Assembly: GCF_947039875.1 (NCBI RefSeq)
Contig: NZ_CAMRAN010000017.1
Span: 1 to 64,000 of the forward strand
Direction of reading: 5' to 3'
DNA length: 64,000 bases
Origin: an uncultured Photobacterium sp.
GTDB lineage: Bacteria > Pseudomonadota > Gammaproteobacteria > Enterobacterales > Vibrionaceae
The position numbers and the translations under genes were made by a program. Each line of letters opens with the position of its first letter. Position 1 is the stretch's first letter. Below are positions 19,431-28,949 of the stretch, in pieces. The notes beneath the pieces are model-generated. The model saw only the letters and a program-made list of their open reading frames with translations. It ran no database searches and was not told the DNA's origin.

Positions 19431-19961
19431 CTAGATACCATGCATGTGATTTGTTGCATAATTGCAGATTAATACTACGCTGTATATAAATACAAATCTA
19501 TCTAATATTCTTAGCTTCGTTAGCCAATACGCTGATTAAGCCCAAAACTTTTTGATATCTGACGCACCCCAAATACCCGCCTAATAGCCCCTAAAAACGA
19601 TTTTAAGGCCATAAATACCGATCACTCGACACCTAGTATGACTTTTCGTTAAAAACGGCTGTATTTAACAGTATGCATCTAATCTGCATTACGCTAATGA
19701 GCTTCATTTAAAATCGAGGTTATAAGCCTCGTTTTAATATGTTTTCATCCGCTAGAATAGCCAAAATAGAACATGTCTATTTTGTTAAAAGTGTAATGAA
19801 ATCAGCCAATAGCGCGGTTACTCTTAATTGTTATTAAAACAGCGTAAAACCGACACTGTGTAGCATGGTTAAATGTTCTTATTTATCACAGATGTTTACC
19901 ATGGCATGTTAATGCAGCATAATCCGCGTTACATTGTTTGAGTTGGTGCCATCTGATTGAT
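19431..19961. other. Structured non-coding region upstream of the orphan gene
   Basis: 531 bases without a supportable gene. It holds a perfect inverted repeat CAAAATAGA-ACATG-TCTATTTTG (19762-19784) and a CGAGG/CCTCG hairpin followed by TTTTAATAT (19715-19740). An imperfect direct repeat is centred on TAATCTGCATTAC (19681-19693) and TAATCCGCGTTAC (19920-19932). It may be a mobile-element remnant plus the promoter of the orphan gene, but I recognise no element. Confidence 0.5.
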
Positions 19962-20468
19962 TTAGCTAAGTGTTTCAATATCGATAGTTAAATCATCGGC
20001 GAGTTGTTCGAGTTGCTGTTGAATCATGGCCGCACTAATTTCATGTGGTGTTTGTAATTGAAATTCAGCAATAAAAATAGGATACCCCCAATTAGGGGCG
20101 CTTTGAGTCTCGGTTTTTAATTTGGCAATATTAACGCCAAGTTGAGTTAAATGGCGAGTGACTTGTTTGACGATACCACGACGATCATTGCCCGTTACCG
20201 TGAGTTGCTGGGCAACATAAGTGGTCACGGTTTGAGTATGATCTTCTACGATGTGAATGTGTAATGCTTCAATGTCGGCTAATGCTTGACGGAGTGAGAA
20301 CAGATGTTCATCCGCAACGTCTATTTGTACTATTCCCGCAAACTGCCCGCCAAGTTGGCTAAGTGAACTACTTAACCAATTCGCATGGTTGAAGTAAATG
20401 GTATCAGAGAGTTGTTCTACAAGTCCGGGCTTATCTTTACCAATAATGGTCACAATCAGTTGTTTCAT
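19962..20468 (-). CDS. gcvR: Tandem ACT-domain protein, GcvR-like
   Basis: 168 residues made of two ACT domains. The first begins MKQLIVTIIGKDKPGLVEQL and the second QLTVTGNDRRGIVKQVTRHL (from about residue 92). Such proteins are annotated as glycine cleavage system regulator R in vibrios, but the similarity to E. coli GcvR is loose. A regulatory amino-acid-sensing role is as far as the sequence goes. I start it at ATG 20468 because AGGA lies eight bases upstream; a longer frame from 20555 would add a histidine-rich tail without a ribosome site. It is divergent from pstC. Confidence 0.78.
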   Translation of the reverse strand: MKQLIVTIIGKDKPGLVEQLSDTIYFNHANWLSSSLSQLGGQFAGIVQIDVADEHLFSLRQALADIEALHIHIVEDHTQTVTTYVAQQLTVTGNDRRGIVKQVTRHLTQLGVNIAKLKTETQSAPNWGYPIFIAEFQLQTPHEISAAMIQQQLEQLADDLTIDIETLS

Positions 20469-20579
20469 TACGTCAGTCCTTGTCGTTATAACATGATGGT
20501 GGTGATTATTTGATGGTGGTTTTTTAAGCATGGCTGTAAAACGAGGTTTAGCCAACTCAAATCATCGTTACCAGGGGCG

Positions 20580-20602
20580 TTGTCATAAATCTGTCATTAA
20601 AT
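20580..20602 (+). promoter_or_regulatory. Pho box upstream of pstC
   Basis: TGTCATAAATC and TGTCATTAAAT are two direct 11-bp repeats (20581-20591 and 20592-20602), nearly identical to the PhoB consensus. It lies about 40 bp before pstC and should drive pstCAB-phoU under phosphate starvation. Confidence 0.88.
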
Positions 20603-20643
20603 AGCAATACACTTTTGAGCGTATAAATAGGTTAGAGGTCATA

Positions 20644-22872
20644 ATGGCAAACGCCAGCACATTACTAAGGAAAGAAAATCGTTTTCGTCGAGGTAAAGAT
20701 AAATTAACTCGCGTTGGCGTTACAGCGGGTGGTATTTTTGTGCTGATCACCTTGATGCTGATTTTCTTTTATTTGTTGTATGTGATTGTGCCTATTTTCT
20801 CATCTGTTGCTGTTAATCCTAAACAGCACTTATCATTACCAGTAACCAGCAAAACAGCGTTGTTAGGGGTGGATGATAGTAATAACATTGCTTATCGCTT
20901 TAGTCGCGATGGCAAGGTTATTTTTGTTGATCTTCAGTCATCAACGCAACAAGCGCAGGTGCTAAAACAGCAGACTATTATCAATAATCCAACTGCATAC
21001 GGTCTAAGTTTGCCTCGTGACGGTATGGTGGCTTATGGTACGGCACAAGGGCAGGTTAAGATTGTTAAACCTGAATTTTCGCTTACGTTTGCTGCGGCGA
21101 ATAAGCACTTACAACCCAGCATTGAATATCCTTTTGGTCAAACGCCATTAGCGCTAGCTCCCGCAGGAGAGGCCATTACTCAATTAGCCATTTCTGGGCG
21201 TGATGATCGTACTATCGTAGTCGGAAAAACGGCGACCAACCACCTTTATGGATTGAGTTTATTGCTGCCTGAAAATGTGGTGCAGCGGGCAAATGGATGG
21301 CAACAGCAGCGGTTTGAGATCACTAATACTCCCGCTAAAATTGATGATTTTCAATTAACCCCAGATGGTAAAACATTGTATGTGCTGAGTGGGTCAAATT
21401 TATATTTATATAAGTTAACCACTAACACGGCTTTTCTGCGTAAAATTGAAAATATTGCTACAGGTAACAGTAAGCCAGTATCGATTACCCTGTTGTCTGG
21501 CGCAAATTCATTATTGATCACCAATTCTGATAATACGATTTCGCAATGGTTTGAAGTGGTGAAGCAAGGGCAGCGTCAGTTAATCAGTGTTAGAACTTTT
21601 CATTTCTCTGCCAGTCCATTAGTTAAAATAGTGCCGGAATATTACCGTAAAGGCTTTTTTGCGATTCAGAAAGATGGCACGACATCGGCTTATTACACTG
21701 CTGAACGCAAAGTCATATACAAAGATAAAGTCTTCACGAAGGTTCCAACAGATATTGCCATTTCTCCCAAAGCGAATTTATTAGTAACACTCGATAATGG
21801 GCAATGGCAGAGTTACCAAGTTAAAAATGCACATCCTGATATTGGGTTATCATCGTTATTACAAAAAGTATGGTATGAGGGCTATGCTGAGCCTGATTAT
21901 GCATGGCAATCCACTTCTGCTAGTGATGAATTTGAGCCGAAATTAAGCTTAGTGCCTATAGTGTTTGGTACGCTGAAAGCGGCGGTTTATTCGATGTTTT
22001 TTGCGATTCCATTAGCATTAGCTGGCGCGATTTATACCGCTTACTTTATGTCAAATAAAGTTAGAAGAGTGATTAAACCGACAGTTGAATTGATGGAAGC
22101 CTTACCTACCGTTATTTTGGGATTTCTAGCGGGAATATGGTTAGCGCCTATTGTTGAGCAATATTTAGCAGGCATAGCGCTTGGAATTGTGTTGTTACCG
22201 TTAGCCATTATTGTGGTTGGTTGGAGTTGGTCAATGCTGCCTGGGCAATGGCGCTCACGTATTCCTAATGGTTTCCATATCGCTTTGTTAATTCCGGTTA
22301 TTGTGGCGGTAACTTATGGTTGTTTTGGTTTAAGTCCGTGGATTGAAACGCAGTTTTTTAATGGTGATTTACAAGGCTATTTAAATAACCATTTAGGTAT
22401 CGGTTATGATCAGCGTAATGCGCTTATTGTCGGTATTGCAATGGGATTTGCCGTCATTCCGACGATTTTTACTATTGCTGAAGATGCTATTTTCTCGGTG
22501 CCTGCGCATTTAACTAAAGGCTCACTAGCTTTAGGGGCAACCCAATGGCAGACCTTAACCAAAGTGGTGTTACTCACTGCCAGCCCCGGTATTTTTTCTG
22601 CGATCATGATGGGACTTGGACGTGCAGTTGGTGAAACCATGATTGTATTAATGGCGACGGGCAACACCCCTGTTATGGATTGGAACTTACTGCAAGGGTT
22701 ACGTACTTTAGCTGCGACCATCGCTATTGAAATGCCCGAATCAGAAGTGGGTAGCTCGCATTATCGAGTGTTATTCCTTGCCGCCTTTGTGCTGTTTGTA
22801 TTTACCTTTGTCTTTAATACGATTGCTGAAGTTGTTCGTCAACGACTACGTGCAAAATACAGTTCGTTATAA
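20644..22872 (+). CDS. pstC: Phosphate ABC transporter permease PstC, long form
   Basis: 742 residues, more than twice the roughly 320 of E. coli PstC. After a first membrane span (about residues 29-53) comes a periplasmic insert of roughly 370 residues with beta-propeller-like character (DGKVIFVDLQ, LTPDGKTLYVLSGSNLYLYKL). The usual five-span permease domain follows from about residue 440. The cytoplasmic coupling loop is visible as [19 protein letters not shown]. It starts the pstCAB-phoU operon, 14 bases before pstA, and is preceded by a strong Pho box. The long form is known in vibrios; the function of the insert is unclear. Confidence 0.93.
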   Translation: MANASTLLRKENRFRRGKDKLTRVGVTAGGIFVLITLMLIFFYLLYVIVPIFSSVAVNPKQHLSLPVTSKTALLGVDDSNNIAYRFSRDGKVIFVDLQSSTQQAQVLKQQTIINNPTAYGLSLPRDGMVAYGTAQGQVKIVKPEFSLTFAAANKHLQPSIEYPFGQTPLALAPAGEAITQLAISGRDDRTIVVGKTATNHLYGLSLLLPENVVQRANGWQQQRFEITNTPAKIDDFQLTPDGKTLYVLSGSNLYLYKLTTNTAFLRKIENIATGNSKPVSITLLSGANSLLITNSDNTISQWFEVVKQGQRQLISVRTFHFSASPLVKIVPEYYRKGFFAIQKDGTTSAYYTAERKVIYKDKVFTKVPTDIAISPKANLLVTLDNGQWQSYQVKNAHPDIGLSSLLQKVWYEGYAEPDYAWQSTSASDEFEPKLSLVPIVFGTLKAAVYSMFFAIPLALAGAIYTAYFMSNKVRRVIKPTVELMEALPTVILGFLAGIWLAPIVEQYLAGIALGIVLLPLAIIVVGWSWSMLPGQWRSRIPNGFHIALLIPVIVAVTYGCFGLSPWIETQFFNGDLQGYLNNHLGIGYDQRNALIVGIAMGFAVIPTIFTIAEDAIFSVPAHLTKGSLALGATQWQTLTKVVLLTASPGIFSAIMMGLGRAVGETMIVLMATGNTPVMDWNLLQGLRTLAATIAIEMPESEVGSSHYRVLFLAAFVLFVFTFVFNTIAEVVRQRLRAKYSSL

Positions 22873-22886
22873 TAAGTGATACAGCA

Positions 22887-24524
22887 ATGATTAAATGGTT
22901 TAAATCTGGTTCACCATGGATTTGGTTAACCGCGGGTGCCGTCAGCTTGAGCTTGGTTGCTGTACTTGGTTTATTGTTATTGATTGGCTATAAAGGCTTG
23001 AGCTATTTTTGGCCGGCCCCTGTGTATCAGTTTGATGTTAATCTCAATGGTAAACCACAAGTCGTTATTGGTGAACTTTATCAACGTACTATGGTGCCGG
23101 TAGATCAACTTGCTGATGCTGGGGTCGACGTTAGTCAATTTACTGAAGACAGTGTGCCACGGTATTTAATTAAAACCGGGAATCGCGGTCAGGGTGCACT
23201 TGATTTCTTAACTGTATTAAGCACTCAAATCATTCATCAACAAATCGCCAATAATATTGCGGTGGTTGATCGTGAAAGTAATGGTAAGTTTTATGGTTAT
23301 CCCGTCAGTGTGATTGAAGGCGGTGAACCTCAACCGTTATCTCAACTTTCGGTAGCGTTAGCACAAGCCAATAAAGTCCGTTCGGAATTACGCTCATTAC
23401 AAAACAATGAAATTGCCAATATTAACTGGAATTTAGAGCGGTTACGCATTGAAAAACGCCGCTTAGAATTACGCGGTAAACTCACGGTAGCGGATGGGCA
23501 GCGAATTGATCGTGAGCAAGCCAATTACAATACGATTTACAAAAATATTGAGAATCGATTATTTGCATTACAGGGGCAATTAGATCATGACGCGTTAGTG
23601 TTACGTGATCAAAGTGGCGCTAATGTCACTATTCCGATGATGCAAGTGCTGGATATGTGGCAACCCAATAATTTGTCATGGCTTGAAAAAGTACAGCATT
23701 GGGGCCATCACGTTTATAAGTTTTTAGCCGAAGCACCACGAGAGGCCAATACTGAAGGTGGTGTTTTCCCTGCCATTTTTGGTACGGTGTTTATGGTGTT
23801 ATTAATGAGTATCATGGTGACACCATTAGGCGTGCTTGCGGCAGTATATTTACATGAATATGCCAGTAATAATCGGTTTACTAATTTAATTCGCATTGCG
23901 GTGATCAATCTCGCGGGCGTACCCTCAATTGTGTATGGTGTGTTTGGATTAGGTTTCTTTGTGTATATGGTTGGTGGCACTATTGATGATGTGTTCTTCT
24001 CTGCGCAATTGCCGACCCCGACTTTTGGCACGCCGGGTATTTTATGGTCAGCATTAACACTTGCTATCATGACCTTACCAGTAGTGATTGTGTCAACTGA
24101 AGAAGGGTTAGCCCGTATTCCAAGCTCGGTACGTAATGGCTCATTGGCGCTAGGGGCAACACAGGCTGAAACCTTATGGCGCATTGTATTGCCAATGGCG
24201 AGCCCTGCAATCATGACTGGATTGATTCTTGCTGTTGCTCGGGCGGCAGGAGAAGTTGCACCATTAATGCTGGTGGGGGTGGTGAAAATGGCACCGACAT
24301 TGCCGCTAGATATACATTTTCCATATGTTCACTTAGATAGAAAATTCATGCACTTAGGTTATCATGTGTATGATGTTGCTTTTCAAAGCCCTAATGTTGA
24401 AGCTGCGCGCCCATTAGTGTACGCAACCTCGTTTCTATTAGTCACCGTTATTATCAGTTTAAACTTAACGGCTATTGCGATTCGTAATCACCTTCGGGAA
24501 AAATTCCGCGCTTTAGAGCAATAA
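22887..24524 (+). CDS. pstA: Phosphate ABC transporter permease PstA, long form
   Basis: 545 residues against about 296 in E. coli. A first span (about 13-36) is followed by a roughly 250-residue periplasmic insert. The insert contains an Arg/Glu/Leu-rich predicted coiled coil (about 155-235: [25 protein letters not shown]). The permease domain follows from about residue 290, with the coupling loop [20 protein letters not shown]. It pairs with the long PstC to form the channel, and both inserts probably meet on the periplasmic face near PstS. The gene sits 14 bases after pstC and 17 before pstB. Confidence 0.93.
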   Translation: MIKWFKSGSPWIWLTAGAVSLSLVAVLGLLLLIGYKGLSYFWPAPVYQFDVNLNGKPQVVIGELYQRTMVPVDQLADAGVDVSQFTEDSVPRYLIKTGNRGQGALDFLTVLSTQIIHQQIANNIAVVDRESNGKFYGYPVSVIEGGEPQPLSQLSVALAQANKVRSELRSLQNNEIANINWNLERLRIEKRRLELRGKLTVADGQRIDREQANYNTIYKNIENRLFALQGQLDHDALVLRDQSGANVTIPMMQVLDMWQPNNLSWLEKVQHWGHHVYKFLAEAPREANTEGGVFPAIFGTVFMVLLMSIMVTPLGVLAAVYLHEYASNNRFTNLIRIAVINLAGVPSIVYGVFGLGFFVYMVGGTIDDVFFSAQLPTPTFGTPGILWSALTLAIMTLPVVIVSTEEGLARIPSSVRNGSLALGATQAETLWRIVLPMASPAIMTGLILAVARAAGEVAPLMLVGVVKMAPTLPLDIHFPYVHLDRKFMHLGYHVYDVAFQSPNVEAARPLVYATSFLLVTVIISLNLTAIAIRNHLREKFRALEQ

Positions 24525-24541
24525 CCCTAAGTATCAATAAG

Positions 24542-25390
24542 ATGAGAACAACTATGTATAACGATCGTTCGCTCTTTACTGACCACCCGCCACTGGGGTT
24601 ATTTGAGCCATTAGATTTATCGCTATTAGCCGAAGATAAAACGGCCTTATCCATTGAAGGTTTGAATCTGCACTATGGTCAAACGCAAGCATTGTTTGAT
24701 ATAAATATGCGAATTGCTAAAGGTCAGGTGACAGCATTTATCGGACCTTCAGGTTGTGGTAAATCGACATTACTTAGCTGTATTAATCGCATGAATGATT
24801 TGATTGATGGCTGTCATATTGACGGTAAAGTCATGCTTCATGGTCAGAATGTGTATGATAAAAATGTTGATGTTGCAGCGCTGCGGCGTCAAGTCGGAAT
24901 GGTATTTCAACGCCCCAATCCTTTTCCTAAATCTATTTATGAAAATGTTGTTTACGGACTGCGATTGCAAGGGATCAACGATCGCCGCGTGCTTGATGAT
25001 GCGGTTGAAAGCTCATTGCGCTCAGCGGCATTGTGGGATGAAGTAAAAGGGCGGTTGCATGAGAATGCATTTGGTTTGTCAGGCGGTCAGCAACAACGAT
25101 TAGTCATTGCTAGAGCAATAGCCATCGAACCTGAAATTTTATTATTAGATGAGCCGACATCAGCCTTGGATCCGATATCAACCTTGACCATTGAAGAGTT
25201 GATTAATGAGCTTAAAGCAAAATATACCGTTATCATCGTCACTCATAATATGCAGCAAGCGGCGCGAGTTTCCGATCAAACTGCTTTTATGCATATGGGT
25301 GAGCTAGTGGAATATACCAGTACCAATGATATATTTACCACTCCCAAAGAAAAACGCACTGAGGATTACATTACCGGGCGTTATGGTTAA
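24542..25390 (+). CDS. pstB: Phosphate ABC transporter ATP-binding protein PstB
   Basis: A 282-residue ABC ATPase that drives phosphate import. Walker [10 protein letters not shown] is near residue 68, the Q-loop is in [16 protein letters not shown], the signature LSGGQQQR is near residue 180, and Walker B is [12 protein letters not shown]. The H-loop is VTHNMQQA. The start is uncertain: ATG 24542 and ATG 24554 are both possible and neither has a strong ribosome site. It is the third gene of the operon, with phoU 11 bases downstream. Confidence 0.97.
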   Translation: MRTTMYNDRSLFTDHPPLGLFEPLDLSLLAEDKTALSIEGLNLHYGQTQALFDINMRIAKGQVTAFIGPSGCGKSTLLSCINRMNDLIDGCHIDGKVMLHGQNVYDKNVDVAALRRQVGMVFQRPNPFPKSIYENVVYGLRLQGINDRRVLDDAVESSLRSAALWDEVKGRLHENAFGLSGGQQQRLVIARAIAIEPEILLLDEPTSALDPISTLTIEELINELKAKYTVIIVTHNMQQAARVSDQTAFMHMGELVEYTSTNDIFTTPKEKRTEDYITGRYG

Positions 25391-25401
25391 GGACCGACAG
25401 C

Positions 25402-26109
25402 ATGTTAAATACAATTAGCCTTGGCCGTCATATTTCTGGTCAGTTTAACCATGAATTAGAAAGCATTCGGACCCATGTGTTAGCCATGGGCGGCTTGGTT
25501 GAACAGCAGTTAGCAGATAGTTTAAAAGCATTACATAAACAAAATGAGGAATTAGCCAAACGGGTGATTAGAGACGATCATAAAGTCAATGCGATGGAAG
25601 TGGCTATTGATGAAGCTTGCACCCGTATCATTGCTAAACGTCAGCCGACAGCCAGTGATTTACGATTAGTGATTGCGATTATTAAAACCATTACTGATTT
25701 AGAGCGGATTGGTGATGTTGCTGAAAGTATTGCTAAAGTGGCGTTAGAAAATTTCACCAATAAGCAATATAACTTATTAGTTTCACTGGAATCGTTAGGT
25801 CAGCACGCGGTGCGAATGTTGCATGAAACCTTAGATGCATTTGCACGAATGGATGTAAAAGCGGCGATTGAAGTGTATCAAGAAGATGATCGTATTGATC
25901 GTGAATATGAAGCGATCATACGGCAATTAATGACTTATATGATGGAAGATCCTAATTCAATACCAAATGTGATGAAGGTAATGTGGGCTGCGCGTTCGAT
26001 TGAACGGGTAGGGGATCGCTGCCAAAATATTTGTGAATATATTATCTATTTTGTACAAGGCAAAGATATTCGCCACACAAATCCTGAAGATATTAAAAAT
26101 ATGCTTTAG
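25402..26109 (+). CDS. phoU: Phosphate signalling protein PhoU
   Basis: 235 residues forming two three-helix PhoU repeats. The metal-binding motifs are E-x3-D-x3-N type ([18 protein letters not shown] and [14 protein letters not shown] in the first half, [15 protein letters not shown] in the second). PhoU couples Pst transport state to PhoR and so keeps PhoB inactive when phosphate is plentiful. Last gene of pstCAB-phoU, followed by a good terminator shared with the converging cutC. Confidence 0.97.
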   Translation: MLNTISLGRHISGQFNHELESIRTHVLAMGGLVEQQLADSLKALHKQNEELAKRVIRDDHKVNAMEVAIDEACTRIIAKRQPTASDLRLVIAIIKTITDLERIGDVAESIAKVALENFTNKQYNLLVSLESLGQHAVRMLHETLDAFARMDVKAAIEVYQEDDRIDREYEAIIRQLMTYMMEDPNSIPNVMKVMWAARSIERVGDRCQNICEYIIYFVQGKDIRHTNPEDIKNML

Positions 26110-26168
26110 CAACGAACATTGCTGATGTTGTAGCGACACTAAAATTAAGCGATATCGTAAAAATAAAA

Positions 26169-26211
26169 GGGACGTGATGATCTTAAATTAAGATGATACG
26201 TCCCGTTTTTG
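26169..26211. terminator. Bidirectional terminator between phoU and cutC
   Basis: GGGACGT (26170-26176) pairs with ACGTCCC (26199-26205), and an inner ATCTTAA/TTAAGAT arm closes the loop. GTTTTTG follows on the plus side and an A-rich stretch precedes it, which serves cutC coming from the right. Confidence 0.85.
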
Positions 26212-26230
26212 TTGGTGGTGGTAATGATTA

Positions 26231-26971
26231 TCACAGCTTAAGTTGAGCCACCACTGCCGCTATATTTTCGACACTTGTGATTGGAATCGCGAAATCGTCA
26301 ATGTCTGCGCTACCCATATGTGCTTGTTTCGCTACTGTAATCATATGACTTGGGCGGGTGGTTTTACCCGAAAGGTGGATCTCGTTGATGCCTGTTCGAG
26401 CAATGATGTCACGGACGTTATGACTATTGACGCCCGCACCTGCCATAATTTTTAAGCGATTACCGCAGTATTGATGCATTTGGTTAATCATACCAATACC
26501 GTCATAAGCATTGGCTTGTAAACCTGAAGTGAGAATGCGTTCACAGCCAGCCGCCATAATCGTATCAAGTGCAGCCATTGGCTCAACACATTGATCGATG
26601 GCGCGATGAAAGGTGATCCCCATTCCCTGAGCTTGTTTAACGAGACTCGTAAGAATAGTGTTATCCACTAAGCCCTGTGCGGTTAATACACCGACAACCA
26701 CACCTTGTAATCCTGCTTGTTTAGCCGCAAAAATATCTGCCAGCATGACTTCAACATCTTCACAGCTGAATAAAAAATCACCTTGGCGCGGGCGAATCAT
26801 CGCATAAACAGGAATGGTGGCATATTTAGCTGCGGCAGACATAAACCCAGCGCTAGGTGTGAGTCCACCCAATGCTAACGATGAGCACAGTTCGATACGG
26901 GTTGCGCCTGCTTGTTGCGCATTATGAAGCGATTCAAGATTATCGATACAAACTTCAAGTTGAATAGTCAT
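26231..26971 (-). CDS. cutC: CutC family protein
   Basis: A 246-residue TIM-barrel protein of the CutC family. Recognisable stretches are QLEVCIDNLESL, RIELCSSLALGGLTPS, YAMIRPRQGDF, GITFHRAIDQC, LTSGLQANAYDG and IMAGAGVNSHN. CutC was named for copper tolerance in E. coli, but its direct role in copper handling has been disputed, so the biochemical function is open. Single gene, convergent with phoU. Confidence 0.93.
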   Translation of the reverse strand: MTIQLEVCIDNLESLHNAQQAGATRIELCSSLALGGLTPSAGFMSAAAKYATIPVYAMIRPRQGDFLFSCEDVEVMLADIFAAKQAGLQGVVVGVLTAQGLVDNTILTSLVKQAQGMGITFHRAIDQCVEPMAALDTIMAAGCERILTSGLQANAYDGIGMINQMHQYCGNRLKIMAGAGVNSHNVRDIIARTGINEIHLSGKTTRPSHMITVAKQAHMGSADIDDFAIPITSVENIAAVVAQLKL

Positions 26972-27094
26972 TGATTATTAACAGTATGGTATTTAAGAGG
27001 GTATTCAGTGTAGAAGATTATTGCAGAGGGGGCGAATAGCGGTGATTGATAATGTGCGGTTGGTTGAAAATGAAATAACGTGGTAAACGCGAGA

Positions 27095-27122
27095 TAAAAA
27101 AGGGCCCGGTATATTCCGGGCC
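27095..27122 (-). terminator. Rho-independent terminator of the peroxiredoxin gene
   Basis: On the minus strand GGCCCGG (27122-27116) pairs with CCGGGCC (27109-27103), and a T6 tract follows (27100-27095 region). It lies about 90 bases after the peroxiredoxin stop. Confidence 0.88.
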
Positions 27123-27209
27123 TCATTCTATTTTTATTTGAGCTGACTTTGGCTCTATGTAGCACTAATGCGATTTATAACACCGTGAGCGTGGTGTTTT
27201 AGCAGGTAA

Positions 27210-27818
27210 TTACTTACCTAGATCTGCAGTGTGCTCAGATAGGTAGTCCGCTACACCTTTTGGTGATGCGTCCATACCTGCTTTACCTTCTTCCCACTGA
27301 GCTGGACATACTTCGCCATGCTTCTGGTGGAAGTTCAATGCATCAACCATACGTAGCATTTCATCGATGTTACGACCTAGTGGTAGATCGTTAATTACTT
27401 GGTGACGAACCATGCCGTCTTCATCGATAAGGAAAGAACCACGGAAAGCAACACCAGCTTCTGGATGCTCAACATCGTAAGCTTTACAGATTTCGTGCTT
27501 AATATCAGCAACTAGCGGGTATTTAACTTGACCGATACCGCCATCTTCAATAGCAGTGTTACGCCATGCGTTGTGTGAGAACTGTGAATCAATTGAAACA
27601 CCAATAACTTCTACGCCTTTCGCTTGGAAATCTTCAAAGCGTTTATCAAAAGCAATAAGCTCTGATGGGCATACGAAAGTAAAGTCTAGTGGGTAAAAGA
27701 AAACTACTGCTTTTTTACCTTTAGTAAATTCTGCAAAGTTGAAAGTATCAACGATTTCGCCGTTACCTAGAACCGCTGCAGCAGTAAAATCTGGTGCTTG
27801 ACGACCTACTAGTACCAT
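27210..27818 (-). CDS. Typical 2-Cys peroxiredoxin (AhpC/TSA family)
   Basis: A 202-residue thiol peroxidase that reduces hydrogen peroxide and organic peroxides. The peroxidatic cysteine is C50 in DFTFVCPSE and the resolving cysteine is C171 in GEVCPAQW. A GGIGQ motif near residue 93 is of the kind linked to overoxidation sensitivity. The frame extends upstream to 27968, but ATG 27818 is right: AAGGAG lies seven bases before it and MVLVGRQAPDF is the family start. It is divergent from oxyR across about 130 bp, so OxyR control is likely. Whether the reductant is thioredoxin or AhpF cannot be seen. Confidence 0.95.
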   Translation of the reverse strand: MVLVGRQAPDFTAAAVLGNGEIVDTFNFAEFTKGKKAVVFFYPLDFTFVCPSELIAFDKRFEDFQAKGVEVIGVSIDSQFSHNAWRNTAIEDGGIGQVKYPLVADIKHEICKAYDVEHPEAGVAFRGSFLIDEDGMVRHQVINDLPLGRNIDEMLRMVDALNFHQKHGEVCPAQWEEGKAGMDASPKGVADYLSEHTADLGK

Positions 27819-27949
27819 TTTGGTGCTCCTTAAATATTGGGGGTTGCCAACCTTTTTAGGCGGGCTCCATACTTGGACGAGACAAACTATAGCTAAACTG
27901 TTAAATTGAAAAAAGCGGAATAAACAGATTAAAGTAATCGAAAAATACG

Positions 27950-28852
27950 ATGAATAAATTTCCATCACTTAAACAGCTACATTATTTAGTTACTCTATCG
28001 GAAACATATCATTTTGGCGAAGCAGCTAAACGGTGTTTTGTGAGCCAGTCGACATTAAGTTCTGGTATTCAAAATCTTGAAGAGTTACTCGACTGTCACC
28101 TTGTTGAGCGTGATACCAAAGCGAAAACCTTGGTTTTTACGTCTATGGGTGAGCAGGTGGTTGATAGAGCACGTGAATTATTGGCGTGCAGTCGCGACTT
28201 GGTTGAGCTCTCTCGTTGTTGTGGTGATGGTATGGAAGGCCCATTACGGGTTGGCTGTATTCCTACTATTGCCCCATTTTTGCTGTGTGGCTTAGTGCAA
28301 CAGGTGAATGCGTTATACCCTAAATTGAATTTATTATTACGAGAAGATACCACCACTAATTTATTAGAAGCGCTGCACCATGGTGAAATGGATGTGTTAA
28401 TTTTAGCATTACCGGTCGATATTCAGGGAATGTCGAGTAAAGTGGTTGGCCGAGATGCATTTAAAATGGTGATCAGTAAGCACCAAGCGGATTCTGTGAC
28501 GATGCCATTGCATTATGCTGATTTACCCGATAAATCCGTGTTCTTATTAGAAAAAGAACATTGCTTAACTGAACATGCCGTATCTGCATGTCAATTGACG
28601 GCGAAAGAGAAAATTAATCCCTTTACGGCAACGAGTTTACATACTGTGGTACAAATGGTTGCCAATGGCTTGGGAACGACGTTTATTCCACAAATGGCAA
28701 TAAATCATGGAATTTTAGAAAATCAAAATTTAGTGGTTATTGAACCGCCCGGTCAAGATGCTTACCGTGAAATTGGCTTAGTATGGCGACCAACATCAAG
28801 CCGTATAGCAACGTTTGATAAGTTAGGCGATATCGTTAAAAATTTATTGTAA
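27950..28852 (+). CDS. oxyR: Hydrogen-peroxide-sensing LysR-type regulator OxyR
   Basis: A 300-residue LysR protein. The N-terminal helix-turn-helix (about 1-60) reads LKQLHYLVTLSETYHFGEAAKRC with FVSQSTLSSGI. The effector domain carries C205 and C214 in EHCLTEHAVSAC. The same nine-residue spacing as C199/C208 of E. coli OxyR means a peroxide-formed disulfide is expected. That pair separates it from ordinary LysR proteins. It is divergent from the peroxiredoxin, its probable target. The shared spacer contains ATAGCT and other A/T-rich half-sites, too weak to call an operator. Confidence 0.93.
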   Translation: MNKFPSLKQLHYLVTLSETYHFGEAAKRCFVSQSTLSSGIQNLEELLDCHLVERDTKAKTLVFTSMGEQVVDRARELLACSRDLVELSRCCGDGMEGPLRVGCIPTIAPFLLCGLVQQVNALYPKLNLLLREDTTTNLLEALHHGEMDVLILALPVDIQGMSSKVVGRDAFKMVISKHQADSVTMPLHYADLPDKSVFLLEKEHCLTEHAVSACQLTAKEKINPFTATSLHTVVQMVANGLGTTFIPQMAINHGILENQNLVVIEPPGQDAYREIGLVWRPTSSRIATFDKLGDIVKNLL

Positions 28853-28881
28853 GCCTTCTTTATTATGATAATGACATAAAT

Positions 28882-28949
28882 GCCTGAAGTAATGATGAAT
28901 GACGCGCACTATTATTTGTGGCGTTATTATCGTTGTTCAGGCTTTTTTA
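28882..28949 (+). terminator. Rho-independent terminator of oxyR
   Basis: GCCTGAA (28882-28888) pairs with TTCAGGC (28936-28942), with a partly paired GACGC/GCGTT-type inner arm. TTTTTTATT follows. Confidence 0.82.

Noticed and set aside
27819-27968. 50-residue N-terminal extension of the peroxiredoxin
   Set aside because: It lacks a ribosome site and overlaps the oxyR start; the internal ATG has AAGGAG and matches the family N-terminus.
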